NCBI GenBank assembly: GCA_902493375.1
Contig: CABUPH010000011.1
Coordinates: 10,524 to 74,523 of the forward strand
DNA: 64,000 nt
Direction of reading: 5' to 3'
Origin: an uncultured Collinsella sp.
GTDB lineage: Bacteria > Actinomycetota > Coriobacteriia > Coriobacteriales > Coriobacteriaceae
The position numbers were made by a program, and so were the translations under genes. The notes beneath the pieces were generated by a model that did not search any database, was not told the DNA's origin, and worked only from the letters and a program-made list of their open reading frames with translations. Each line of letters starts with the position of its first letter. Position 1 is the stretch's first letter. Positions 17,776 to 26,143 of the stretch are shown here, piece by piece.

Positions 17776-17828
17776 ATTTTGCTATCGGATGGCGCAGAGA
17801 CGCCCCTCCTCATGCACCAAGGGGTTGA

Positions 17829-19778
17829 CTAGAGTTCGCAGGCAACCTTGTAGCCATCCCCGATGGCATCGCGGATGTTGCCGCACTTGTTGGCATCACC
17901 CAGCACGTGGGTGGCAACGCCGGCAGCGGTAAGGTCGTCGGCCAGCTTGGTGTTGGGACGATAGCCCATGGCAAGCACCAGCGTATCGGCATCGGCGATG
18001 GTGTGGGCCTCGCCGTCCTTTTCGTAGCTGATGGCGTCCTCGGTGATTTCGGTCACCTTGGCCTCGGTCAGCACATGGACGCCCTTGGAGAGCATGCGCG
18101 TGATGAGCACCGCGCGACCGGCACCGCCCTCGTTGGCGGCAAGCGTCTTGGTCATCTCGATAACGGTGACATCGCGATTGGCCGGCGAAAGGTCGTTGAC
18201 CAACGGGGCCAGGTAATCGGCCGTCTCGCAGCCAACGGTGCCGCCGCCCACAATGACGATCTTCTTACCCGGGAAAGCCTTGCCACCCAGCAGGTCGTCA
18301 GCCGTCATAACCTGCTTAAAGCCCTGCATGAATGCCGGAGCGATGGGCTCGGCGCCGTAGGCCAGGACAACCTCGTAGCCCGCGTAGTCGCGCTGAATGT
18401 CCTCGGCAGTAAGCTCGGTGCCAAATACGCACTTCACGCCGGCCTCGGCCAGGCGACGGTACTGATACTTGATCACGCGGGTGAGCTCCTGCTTTGCCGG
18501 CGGAACGGCCGCGATGCGCATCTCGCCACCCGGCTCGTCCTGCTTGTCCACGAGCACCACGTTATGGCCGCGCTTGGTGGCAATGTAGGCTGCCTCCATG
18601 CCCGCAGGACCGGCACCCACAACGAGCACGTTCTTTGCCTCGGCGGCAGGCTCGTAGCCGGCCTCGTCGCGTTCCACGTCCGGGTTGACGGTGCAGGAGA
18701 TGCGCTTGCCAAACATGATGCCGTTCAGGCAGCGCAGGCAACCGATGCAGGGACGGATATCATCGGCATTGCCGGCAGCGGCCTTGTTGCAGAACTCGGC
18801 ATCGCACAGATTGGCGCGGCCCATCATGCAGATGTCGGCAGCGCCGTCCTCGATCAGCTCCTCGGCAATCCATGCCTCATTGATGCGGCCGACCGTGGCG
18901 ACGGGAATGTTCACATGCTTTTTGATCTCGCGCGAGCAGGCGGCGTGCGAGGCCTGCTGCGTACCGGCGGCGGGAATCGCGGAGCCGCGCTTGATGGTAG
19001 TGCCGCCCGACACGTGGATCATGTCGACGCCAGCCTTCTCCAGGCGACGCGAGACGTAGATCATGTCGTTGAGGGTCAGACCGCCATCGGTGTACTCGTC
19101 GCCCGAGATACGGACGTCGATGATGAAGTCCTTGCCGCAGCGCTCGCGAATCTCGGCGATGACCTCGAGCAAGAAGCGCATGCGGGCATCGAGCGAGCCA
19201 CCGTACTCGTCGGTACGCTTGTTATAGAGCGGGGTCAAAAAGCCGCCGAGCATGCCGTGGGCGTGCGCCGCATGGACCTCGACGCCGTCGACACCGGCCT
19301 TCTGCATGCGCACGGCAGCGTCGCCAAACTGATGCGTGAGCTCGTGGATCTCATCGACCGTGATAGGGCGCGGCGCCTCGCGGGCATAGGACGGGCCCAC
19401 AAAGGACGGGGCGACGAGGCGCGGCGTGCCCGGAATGTTAAAGGCCATGTAGGCGGGGTGGAAGAGCTGCGGCATGATCTTGCAGCCATACTCGTGGACG
19501 GCCGCGGCGAGCTTTTCCCAGCCAGGGATAAACGTGTCGTCGTAGCAGCACATGTCACCCGGCAGGTAGGTATAGGTAGGCTCGACCGTCACGACCTCGG
19601 TGATGATGAGGCCCACGCCGCCCTTGGCACGGGCACGGTAATGATCGACCAAGTCGTCGGTCACATAGCCATGATCGGCCAGGTTGGTGGACACCGGCGG
19701 CATAAAGACGCGGTTCTTGACCTCGGTCGTACCGACCTTGATCGGACTAAAGAGCATCGGGTAGGCGGAGGACTCCAT
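17829..19778 (-). CDS. NADH:flavin oxidoreductase, 2,4-dienoyl-CoA reductase/BaiCD-like
   Basis: 649 residues in three parts. An old-yellow-enzyme TIM barrel binds FMN (about 1-335). The cysteine motif C344-x2-C347-x2-C350-x11-C362 binds a 4Fe-4S cluster. A C-terminal flavoprotein-disulfide-reductase region has an FAD GAGPAG site near 388-393 and a second GGGTVG nucleotide site. Family members reduce enoates, dienoyl-CoA, bile acids or plant compounds; the substrate here is unknown. The ATG at 19778 follows GAAAGGA. An 11-bp-arm palindrome (19808-19846) lies just upstream. Confidence 0.88.
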   Translation of the reverse strand: MESSAYPMLFSPIKVGTTEVKNRVFMPPVSTNLADHGYVTDDLVDHYRARAKGGVGLIITEVVTVEPTYTYLPGDMCCYDDTFIPGWEKLAAAVHEYGCKIMPQLFHPAYMAFNIPGTPRLVAPSFVGPSYAREAPRPITVDEIHELTHQFGDAAVRMQKAGVDGVEVHAAHAHGMLGGFLTPLYNKRTDEYGGSLDARMRFLLEVIAEIRERCGKDFIIDVRISGDEYTDGGLTLNDMIYVSRRLEKAGVDMIHVSGGTTIKRGSAIPAAGTQQASHAACSREIKKHVNIPVATVGRINEAWIAEELIEDGAADICMMGRANLCDAEFCNKAAAGNADDIRPCIGCLRCLNGIMFGKRISCTVNPDVERDEAGYEPAAEAKNVLVVGAGPAGMEAAYIATKRGHNVVLVDKQDEPGGEMRIAAVPPAKQELTRVIKYQYRRLAEAGVKCVFGTELTAEDIQRDYAGYEVVLAYGAEPIAPAFMQGFKQVMTADDLLGGKAFPGKKIVIVGGGTVGCETADYLAPLVNDLSPANRDVTVIEMTKTLAANEGGAGRAVLITRMLSKGVHVLTEAKVTEITEDAISYEKDGEAHTIADADTLVLAMGYRPNTKLADDLTAAGVATHVLGDANKCGNIRDAIGDGYKVACEL

Positions 19779-19807
19779 ACAGGGTTCCTTTCGTTTGGGC
19801 CGCTCGG

Positions 19808-19846
19808 CGGCAGTTGCTAACGTACTTATCGTATCAGCAACTGCCG
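19808..19846. promoter_or_regulatory. Palindromic operator candidate upstream of the flavin oxidoreductase
   Basis: Perfect arms CGGCAGTTGCT (19808-19818) and AGCAACTGCCG (19836-19846) with a 17-base spacer, 30 bases before the start codon. The wide spacing suits a dimeric activator or repressor; the regulator is not identified. Confidence 0.5.
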
Positions 19847-19880
19847 TATCCGAAGTCATGCATTCCCAAACGCTGGTCGG

Positions 19881-20081
19881 CTAATGAATACCGCGGCTCA
19901 AATCTTCGGCAATTTTGTCCACGCCCTTAAGCGCGGCGCACGTCTTTTTGTTGGAGCAATGTCCCGTGCAAACGCCACCTTGAGCGCAGTCGGCGCAGGT
20001 GCCCTTGCGATAAATGCGCACGCACACGGCGACAAACGCAATGCCGATAACAGCCAGTACAACAATATCGATAGGTGCCAT
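19881..20081 (-). CDS. FeoB-associated Cys-rich small membrane protein
   Basis: 66 residues. An N-terminal membrane helix (about 4-22) is followed by a cytosolic cysteine cluster, TCADCAQGGVCTGHC and a further Cys near 47. This matches the FeoB-associated Cys-rich membrane protein family, found next to feoB in many Gram-positives and thought to help ferrous iron entry. Here it follows feoB by 176 bases but behind a strong terminator, so it may have its own promoter. The next gene downstream is the flavin oxidoreductase. Confidence 0.75.
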   Translation of the reverse strand: MAPIDIVVLAVIGIAFVAVCVRIYRKGTCADCAQGGVCTGHCSNKKTCAALKGVDKIAEDLSRGIH

Positions 20082-20198
20082 AGCAAGCCTCCTCTAGTTA
20101 ACCACCACTTACTTTACCCCATTCTCCACCTACCAAAAAGGGACAGGTTTATTTTGGTCGGTTTTATCTGCGGAAACGCCACATCTCCCCCACCAAAA

Positions 20199-20227
20199 AG
20201 CCCGAGTGTCGCTGGGACACCCGGGCT
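20199..20227 (-). terminator. Intrinsic terminator of feoB
   Basis: Arms 20199-20210 and 20216-20227 (AGCCCG-x-GTGTC with GACAC-x-CGGGCT), followed on the minus strand by TTTTT. It lies 30 bases past the feoB stop. Confidence 0.85.
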
Positions 20228-20256
20228 CGTGGAAAGGGGCTAATCCTTATTCGGAC

Positions 20257-22584
20257 TTAAGCGGAAACTGCGGCGGAAGCGGTGTTGGTCTCATCCTCGT
20301 CGGTCCAAGCGTGCTTGGGCATGGGACGGAAGATCTGGAAGAGCATCGCAACCAGCAGCACGATGGCCACAACCGTCCAGATACCAAACTGGCCAAGGAC
20401 AAGCAGGTTGTAGAACTGGTTGATGAACAGGCCGATCACCCAGGCAAAGGCGCACTCGTAGCCGATGGCAATCGCGGTCCACTTGCCGGAGTCCATCTGA
20501 TTGCGGATAGTGCCCATGGCGGCAAAGCACGGGGCGCACAGCAGGTTGAAAGCGCCGAAGGCAACGCAGGCGCCCATAGTCGGGAACATGCCGGCAAACG
20601 CGGTCCACAGGCTCGGGTCGGTCTCGGCGGCGTCAGCAACCGACAGCAGCGAGCCGGCGGTGGCGACGACGTTCTCCTTGGCGACAAGGCCAGAGACAGT
20701 CAGCGCAGTTGCCTGCCAGGTGCTAAAGCCGAGCGGGGCGAAGATCCAAGCGACCAGGTTGCCGAGCATGGCAAGCACGGAGTAGTCCATAAACTCCTCG
20801 GGGATGCCGTCCATCGCAGGCAGGAAGCCAAAGGAACCGTTATAGCTACCAAAGTTGGAGAGGAACCAAACGACGACGGTGGACGCGAAGATGACCGTGC
20901 CGGCCTTCTTGATAAAGGCCCAGCAGCGTTCCCACACGTGCAGCGCCCAAGAGCGGATCGCCGGGAAGTGGTAGGCAGGAAGCTCCATAACGAACGGCGT
21001 CGGACGGCCGGCGAAGAGCTTGGTCTTCTTGAGCATGAGGCCCGAGGCGATGACGGCAAAGACGCCCAGGAAGTAGAAGAGCGGGCTGATCCATGCGGCG
21101 GTGGTGGAAGAATCGCCGATGATGGAGCCCATGAGCAGGGCGATGATCGGCAGCTTGGCGCCACAGGGAATGAACGTGGTGGTCATGACCGTCATGCGGC
21201 GGTCCTTCTCGTTCTCGATGGTCTTGGTGGCCATGACGCCGGGGACGCCGCAGCCCGAGGACACGAGCATGGGGATAAAGGACTTACCGGACAGGCCAAA
21301 GCGGCGGAACACGCGGTCCATGATGAAGGCGACGCGGGCCATGTAGCCGCAGTCCTCCAGGAAAGACAACATCACAAAGAGCAGGAACATCTGCGGCACA
21401 AAGCCGAAGATGGCGCCCAGGCCGCCGACGATGCCGTCGCAGACCAGCGAATCGACCAGGCCACCGTCCTCGGTGCCGCCCGCCACAAGGGCGTCGTGCA
21501 CCACGGTGGTGATACCCGGGACATAGGGGCCGTACTGCGCCGGGTCGACCGAGTCGGCGTTGTCGCCCGCAGCCTCAACAGCTGCGTCATAGGCGTCGCG
21601 ACCCTGACCGAGCACGTACCAGCCGTCGGTGCCGAAGAGTTGGTCGTTGGTGAAGTCGGTCACCGTGCCGCCGAGGGTAGAAACGGCGATGTAGTACACG
21701 CAGAACATGATGACCACAAAGATCGGCAGGCCCAGGATGCGGTTGGTAACCACACGGTCGATCTTCTCGGAAGTGCTCATCTTGGCCGGAGCCTTGGTGA
21801 GGCACTCGTCGATGATGTGGGCAATCACGCCGTAGCGCTCGCCGGTGATGATGGACTCGGCGTCGTCGTCGCAGTCCTGTTCGCACTGGGCGACCAGCTG
21901 CTCCACGCGAGCGGCCTTCTCCTTAGTGAGGTTGATGAGCTTGCAGGCGTCCGCGTCGCGCTCGAACAGCTTGACCGCGTAGTAGCGACGCTTGTTGGCG
22001 GGAACGCTCGCCGGCAGGTTGTTCTCGATGTGGTCCAGAACGTCCTCGATGGAGGAATCGAACTTGTGCTCCGGCACCTGGCCCTTGGAAGCAGCGGACT
22101 TCTTGACCTGCTCGAACAGCTCCGTGATGCCCTTGTTCTTAAGAGCCGAGATCATCATGACCGGGCAGCCGAGCTTCTTGGAGAGCTTGTTCGTGTCGAT
22201 CTTATCGCCGTTCTTCTCGACCAAGTCGGCCATGTTGAGGGCGACGACCACGGGCAGGCCGGTCTCGATAACCTGAAGCGCCAGGTACAGGTTGCGCTCG
22301 AGGTTGGTGGCATCAACCACCTGGACGACGACATCGGGCTCGCCGCTCATGAGGTAGTCGCGCGAGCACTGCTCCTCAGGGCTGTAGGGGGAAAGCGAGT
22401 AGATGCCGGGAAGGTCCGTAATCGTGACGTTCTTGTCGCTTAGGAGCTTGGCTTCCTTTTTCTCAACCGTGACGCCGGGCCAGTTGCCAACGTAGCCGTT
22501 GGCGCCGGTGATCAGGTTGAAAAGCGTGGTCTTGCCGCAGTTGGGGTTACCCGCCAGCGCGACATGGATCTGAGAATCCGCCAT
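20257..22584 (-). CDS. feoB: Ferrous iron transport protein B
   Basis: 775-residue membrane GTPase that imports Fe2+. The N-terminal G domain has G1 GNPNCGKTT at 12-20, G3 DLPGIYSL and G4 NMAD. A helical GDI-like region follows (about 165-270), then the polytopic membrane part with two Gate segments (GCGVPGVMATKTI and the matching C-terminal copy). Two feoA genes precede it. A DtxR-like palindrome lies in the feoA-feoB gap (22658-22681) and a second upstream of the first feoA, so the locus is probably repressed by iron. Confidence 0.96.
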   Translation of the reverse strand: MADSQIHVALAGNPNCGKTTLFNLITGANGYVGNWPGVTVEKKEAKLLSDKNVTITDLPGIYSLSPYSPEEQCSRDYLMSGEPDVVVQVVDATNLERNLYLALQVIETGLPVVVALNMADLVEKNGDKIDTNKLSKKLGCPVMMISALKNKGITELFEQVKKSAASKGQVPEHKFDSSIEDVLDHIENNLPASVPANKRRYYAVKLFERDADACKLINLTKEKAARVEQLVAQCEQDCDDDAESIITGERYGVIAHIIDECLTKAPAKMSTSEKIDRVVTNRILGLPIFVVIMFCVYYIAVSTLGGTVTDFTNDQLFGTDGWYVLGQGRDAYDAAVEAAGDNADSVDPAQYGPYVPGITTVVHDALVAGGTEDGGLVDSLVCDGIVGGLGAIFGFVPQMFLLFVMLSFLEDCGYMARVAFIMDRVFRRFGLSGKSFIPMLVSSGCGVPGVMATKTIENEKDRRMTVMTTTFIPCGAKLPIIALLMGSIIGDSSTTAAWISPLFYFLGVFAVIASGLMLKKTKLFAGRPTPFVMELPAYHFPAIRSWALHVWERCWAFIKKAGTVIFASTVVVWFLSNFGSYNGSFGFLPAMDGIPEEFMDYSVLAMLGNLVAWIFAPLGFSTWQATALTVSGLVAKENVVATAGSLLSVADAAETDPSLWTAFAGMFPTMGACVAFGAFNLLCAPCFAAMGTIRNQMDSGKWTAIAIGYECAFAWVIGLFINQFYNLLVLGQFGIWTVVAIVLLVAMLFQIFRPMPKHAWTDEDETNTASAAVSA

Positions 22585-22657
22585 TCAATCCTTCTTCCTT
22601 GTGTGCCCGCGCTGCTTTCTCCGCGCAGGCTGGATAATGTGCTTGAAAGATGCTGCA

Positions 22658-22681
22658 TTAAGTTAGAAAAACCTAACTTTA
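22658..22681. promoter_or_regulatory. DtxR/IdeR-like iron box between feoA and feoB
   Basis: TTAAGTTAG and CTAACTTTA half-sites face each other across six bases. This resembles the DtxR/IdeR consensus of inverted TTAGGTTAG halves. It is 74 bases upstream of feoB and suggests a second, iron-regulated promoter inside the operon. Confidence 0.55.
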
Positions 22682-22707
22682 TCTGCAGAAATATGTGCCG
22701 CCGGCCC

Positions 22708-22929
22708 TTACTGGACCTCGACGACGGCAGCCTCCTCCTTGCGGATGGAGAGCTCGTAGCCACGCACGTTGATCTCGACCGGATCTCCGAGCGGTGCAAC
22801 CTTTACGACCTTGAACGAAGTGCCCTTGATGAGCCCCAGGTCCATAAGGTGGCGGCGAAGTGCACCCTCACCGTGAAGCTTGACGATGGTGGAGCTCTCG
22901 CCCACCTTAACGTCACCCAACGTCTTCAT
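22708..22929 (-). CDS. feoA: FeoA-type SH3-like protein (proximal to feoB)
   Basis: 73 residues forming a single FeoA SH3-like barrel: LGDVKVGESSTIVKLHGEG, LRRHLMDLGLIKGTSFKVVK, and PVEINVRGYELSIRKEEA. FeoA is a small cytosolic partner of FeoB. The ATG at 22929 has a ribosome site AAAGGGGG. It lies 37 bases after the other feoA gene, on the same strand. Confidence 0.93.
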   Translation of the reverse strand: MKTLGDVKVGESSTIVKLHGEGALRRHLMDLGLIKGTSFKVVKVAPLGDPVEINVRGYELSIRKEEAAVVEVQ

Positions 22930-22966
22930 TTACTTGTCCCCCTTTCGGTTTTTTAAATGCTGCGGA

Positions 22967-23209
22967 CTAACTGACGGTCATGATGTGCATGGCAACCTTG
23001 GAATCGATACCAAAGCGTGCGCCCAGCACCGTGACGATGATATTGGCGCCACTCGAGCTCACCACGTGAATTTCGCTGCCCTCGACAAAGCCGAGGTCCT
23101 TGAGGTGGTGCTTCATATCCTCATTGCCCTTTACACGAGACACGCGCACGGTTTCGCCCGCTTTTACCATCGAAAGCGGCATTGCCGGCATCTGCGGTCC
23201 GCAAGACAT
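22967..23209 (-). CDS. feoA: FeoA-type SH3-like protein (distal copy)
   Basis: 80 residues with the same fold: VKAGETVRVSRVKGNEDMKH, LKDLGFVEGSEIHVVS, ANIIVTVLGARFGIDSKVAM. It starts MSCGPQMPAMPLS, with one Cys near the N-terminus. It differs strongly in sequence from the second FeoA, so the pair is an old duplication rather than a recent copy. It is first in the feo operon, behind a long palindrome at 23252-23305. Confidence 0.9.
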   Translation of the reverse strand: MSCGPQMPAMPLSMVKAGETVRVSRVKGNEDMKHHLKDLGFVEGSEIHVVSSSGANIIVTVLGARFGIDSKVAMHIMTVS

Positions 23210-23251
23210 GAGTGGCTCCTAACGTCAGTTCGTCCTCAACATCGACGCGGT

Positions 23252-23305
23252 AAAAGTTAACCACATCTATGTTCGCTTTAGTAAACTAGCACGTGGTTAA
23301 CTTTT
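23252..23305. promoter_or_regulatory. Wide palindrome upstream of the feo operon
   Basis: Perfect 13-base arms AAAAGTTAACCAC (23252-23264) and GTGGTTAACTTTT (23293-23305) flank an AT-rich 28-base centre that could hold the promoter. The GTTAACC core resembles the iron-box half-sites at 22658-22681, so two regulator dimers may bind here. Confidence 0.55.
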
Positions 23306-23357
23306 TGGAAAGGGTCCCCATTTAGATTCCGAAAAAGTTTCCTATACGAAACAAAAA

Positions 23358-23388
23358 GGCGCGGCAAAGAGCTGTCCTTTGCCGCGCC
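23358..23388 (-). terminator. Intrinsic terminator of the HPr-like gene
   Basis: Perfect 12-bp arms GGCGCGGCAAAG and CTTTGCCGCGCC, followed on the minus strand by TTTTTG. It lies 9 bases past the stop. Confidence 0.9.
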
Positions 23389-23397
23389 CTGTCATGC

Positions 23398-23646
23398 TTA
23401 GAGCGAGAGGTTTCTGATCGACGTGACGCAGGAAGCCTCGTCTACGCCCGAAACGCGGAAGATGATGTCCTCGCCGCACTCGCCGTAGAGAGCCATGAGC
23501 CCCATTACATCGCGGCCGTCGGTATGGCGATCGCCGATACTGACCGATACGTTGCTACGATGCTTGGCAATGATGTCGTAAAGCAGCGCAACCGGGCGGG
23601 CATGCAGTCCCAACGGATCTTTAATCGTCTTTGTAAACTCGACCAT
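23398..23646 (-). CDS. HPr-like phosphocarrier protein with Asp at position 46
   Basis: 82 residues with the HPr fold. The active-site His is exactly H15 (GLHARPVA), which accepts phosphate from enzyme I in the sugar phosphotransferase system. The regulatory Ser46 of Firmicutes HPr is replaced by Asp46 (DGRDVMGLMAL), which would mimic permanent phosphorylation or remove HPr-kinase control. The start is the ATG at 23646 with GGGAGGGG; a longer frame upstream lacks an RBS. It is monocistronic. It may be a specialised HPr paralogue rather than the housekeeping one. Confidence 0.85.
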   Translation of the reverse strand: MVEFTKTIKDPLGLHARPVALLYDIIAKHRSNVSVSIGDRHTDGRDVMGLMALYGECGEDIIFRVSGVDEASCVTSIRNLSL

Positions 23647-23744
23647 GTCCCCTCCCGCGGCATCGCACATTCGGCCGGCAAACCCAGCCACGTGGTAGTT
23701 ATTGTAGCGTTAGATGCTTGTCGAGAGCTCCTCTGAACACCTCG

Positions 23745-23962
23745 TGGGCAAAAAGTGGCAAATATGAGTACTGTCACCAATTTAGTAGCAGCAAAATCGA
23801 GAGCAAAGTGCCTACTTTGAGCGATTCGAAGAGGTTGAAAGCCGTCAAACGCCCTTTAAAGGGGGTTAGATAAATTGATTTTGAGCCCATTTTCGCTCAG
23901 AACGGGCCGAAAAATATGACACCTATTTTGCAACAGTACTCATATTTGGCATTTTTTGACCA
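23745..23962. mobile_element. MITE-like element with 30-bp terminal inverted repeats
   Basis: Bases 23745-23774 and the reverse complement of 23933-23962 agree at 27 of 30 positions (shared core CAAATATGAGTACTGT). The 218-bp element has no convincing open frame and fills the gap between the HPr-like gene and the permease terminator. This fits a non-autonomous inverted-repeat element or a long stem-forming transcript. No target duplication is obvious. Confidence 0.6.
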
Positions 23963-23992
23963 CGGAGTCCAAAACCATGTCCCAAAACACAA

Positions 23993-24020
23993 AAGGAGGG
24001 GCCTCGTAAGGCCCCTCCTT
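23993..24020 (-). terminator. Intrinsic terminator of the permease gene
   Basis: Perfect 12-bp arms AAGGAGGGGCCT and AGGCCCCTCCTT with a 4-base loop, followed on the minus strand by a short T-run (TTTTG). Confidence 0.9.
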
Positions 24021-24067
24021 AGGAAAGGGAATCGATTTATTCCACAGCCGCAGATTAATCCTAGCCG

Positions 24068-25531
24068 CTACTCCATCATGTCGAGGACGGAGGGGCGAAG
24101 CTCGCTCTCGGCAGCCTCGGGATCGGTCTCGCGCAGGCGGTTGATGTAGCGGTTGTACCACATCACGGCAAGGCCCAGGAAGATAACTACACCGCCAACG
24201 TTGTAGACCAGTGTCAGCCACAGAGGCTGATCGAGCGGGATGGTGCCGCAGATAAGCACGAAGCAGAAGACCACAAGCAGGAATGCAGCAATGGCCAGGC
24301 CAAAGGTACGCGAACCCATGCGGAAGCCACGGGGAGCAGCGTCGAAGTTCTTGCGCAGCATAAAGTAGGCAAGCAGGATCAGCAGCGGCGGGAGCAGAGC
24401 GGTGGCAGCCGTCATGTTGGTGACGATCATGAGCAGGTCGTCTAGGTTGCCGGAGCCCAGGGCCGGGATGATCAGGATGGGGACGACGATGGCAAACTGC
24501 AGCCAGGCAGCGCGGGCAGGAATGCCGTGCTCGTTGAGCTCGACGATCTTGCTACCAAAGACGCCCTTGGGGATCTCGGTGAAGAAGACCTTGATGGGAG
24601 CAGAGGTCCACATCATGAGGGAGCCCAGCGTGGCAGCGAGAAGGATCAGGCCAATGACGCGCGTGGACACTTCCATGGGAATGCCAAAGTGGGCAAAGAC
24701 AGCGCCGAATACGTCGAAGATACCGGTGGAGATGGCAACGCCGCCCTCGGGAATGAACAGGTTGACCAGCAGCGAAGCGCCTGCATACAGAAGGCCGATG
24801 GTCAGGCCGGCGATAACGACGGTGCGCACGAAGGCCTTGACGCCACCCTTAAGGTCGTTAAGGAACACGCCGACAGACTCAGCGCCGCCAACGCCCTGGA
24901 TGATCCAGGCAAGCGTACCGAAGAAGCCCCACATAGTTGCGAAGTTGGTCGTGTCGGGAGCCATGTTAGCGGGGGTAGGAGCCGTAGCGAACTCGACGCC
25001 GCCAAAGGCAGCAGCCAGGGACAGCAAGATGAACACGGCAGTCAGGCCGAGAGCCGCGGTCGAGCCGAAGGAGGAAATGGAGCCGATCCACTTAGCGCCC
25101 TTGGTCGAAACCCACGTGGCGATAGCAAAGACGACGATCTCGATAATGGTGATCCACAGCTGCGAGAGCTCGGCATTGGCACCAAAGAACACGTAGCTCG
25201 CGTAAATGATGACGTTAGGCAGGACGGACGCAAAGTAGAACAGGTTAACGAACCAGTAGCTAAACGCCGTCAGGAATGCCCAGCGGCCGCCCATCGAGGT
25301 CTTGACCCAGGCGTACACGCCCGACTCGGAGTCCTTGTTAAGGCCGACGAACTCGGCGGTAACCAGGGTATAGGGGACAAAGTACAAAAGCGTGGCGAAG
25401 AAGAACGACGGCGCAGCTGCCAAGCCGATGGCCGCGTTGTTGTTGATGATGTTCTTGATACCGAACACGGCGGCGACCGTCATGCCCAGCAGAGCGAACG
25501 AACCAATCGTTCCTCGTTTTTCAGAGCTCAT
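24068..25531 (-). CDS. APC-superfamily amino acid permease (GadC/YjeM-like)
   Basis: 487-residue membrane protein with about twelve helices. The first helix carries the APC glycine motif region (GMTVAAVFGIKNI), and the overall length and charged C-terminal tail resemble glutamate/GABA-type antiporters. The substrate cannot be told from sequence. The ATG at 25531 follows GGAGGG. It lies 153 bases after ebgC on the same strand with only a weak hairpin between, so partial co-transcription with ebgAC is possible but not shown. A strong terminator follows. Confidence 0.85.
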   Translation of the reverse strand: MSSEKRGTIGSFALLGMTVAAVFGIKNIINNNAAIGLAAAPSFFFATLLYFVPYTLVTAEFVGLNKDSESGVYAWVKTSMGGRWAFLTAFSYWFVNLFYFASVLPNVIIYASYVFFGANAELSQLWITIIEIVVFAIATWVSTKGAKWIGSISSFGSTAALGLTAVFILLSLAAAFGGVEFATAPTPANMAPDTTNFATMWGFFGTLAWIIQGVGGAESVGVFLNDLKGGVKAFVRTVVIAGLTIGLLYAGASLLVNLFIPEGGVAISTGIFDVFGAVFAHFGIPMEVSTRVIGLILLAATLGSLMMWTSAPIKVFFTEIPKGVFGSKIVELNEHGIPARAAWLQFAIVVPILIIPALGSGNLDDLLMIVTNMTAATALLPPLLILLAYFMLRKNFDAAPRGFRMGSRTFGLAIAAFLLVVFCFVLICGTIPLDQPLWLTLVYNVGGVVIFLGLAVMWYNRYINRLRETDPEAAESELRPSVLDMME

Positions 25532-25684
25532 AAGCCCTCCCAATCATCCGTTATATCTCATCTAAAACCGTCCGGACTGCAAGCGCAATCGTGGACGGCG
25601 CACCTGCTAAGGGGAATGGGGAAAAGGGAGTCAACAAAGCCATCCCCCTTAACGGCGCTAAGCAAACGCCCAAACGGACGAATA

Positions 25685-26140
25685 CTACTTGTTGGGGAAG
25701 GAATAACCTTCAACCGTCACGTGCAGTACCACGACGCGGGAATCCGCGACATCGGCCACGACACGGTAGGCCTCGTCAATTTCGACGACGGCAACGCCGC
25801 CGGCGGGAATCGTCACGGTCTCCCCCATACCCTCAAAGCGCTCGCGATCGTCGATATCGCTGTAAGTGCGCGTGCAGGTAAGATCCGCCTTGGAAGCCAC
25901 CTCGACGGTCAGGTCGCCGTCGAGCGGAGCGAGCACGGCATGGTAGCGACGGTGACCGACCAGATCGGCGGTAGCGGCCTCGCGGGCATAGACCCACCAG
26001 TACACCAACGAGTCGCCGATGGAGTAAGCCACGTCGTGCTGCAGGTCGGCAACGCCATCGAGCGCCTGACCGGTGCGCATCCACTTCTTGACGGACTTCA
26101 TCTGAGCGTCGAAATCGACGCGCGAGTTAAAGACATGCAT
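25685..26140 (-). CDS. ebgC: EbgC-like beta-galactosidase subunit (YhcH/YjgK/YiaL family)
   Basis: 151-residue cupin-like protein. Its pairing with a LacZ-family gene 3 bases upstream matches the Escherichia coli ebg operon, where EbgC is needed for full EbgA activity. Recognisable family pattern: DVAYSIGDSLVYWWVYAREA, HRRYHAVLAPLDGDL and the C-terminal VLHVTVEGY. The gap between ebgA stop and this ATG is only a few bases, so translation is coupled. Confidence 0.88.
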   Translation of the reverse strand: MHVFNSRVDFDAQMKSVKKWMRTGQALDGVADLQHDVAYSIGDSLVYWWVYAREAATADLVGHRRYHAVLAPLDGDLTVEVASKADLTCTRTYSDIDDRERFEGMGETVTIPAGGVAVVEIDEAYRVVADVADSRVVVLHVTVEGYSFPNK

Positions 26141-26143
26141 GAC

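Noticed and set aside
20206..22443. Plus-strand open frame of 745 codons opposite feoB
   Set aside because: It is an antisense shadow created by high-GC codon bias; composition is low-complexity Gly/His/Asp/Arg and feoB is unambiguous.
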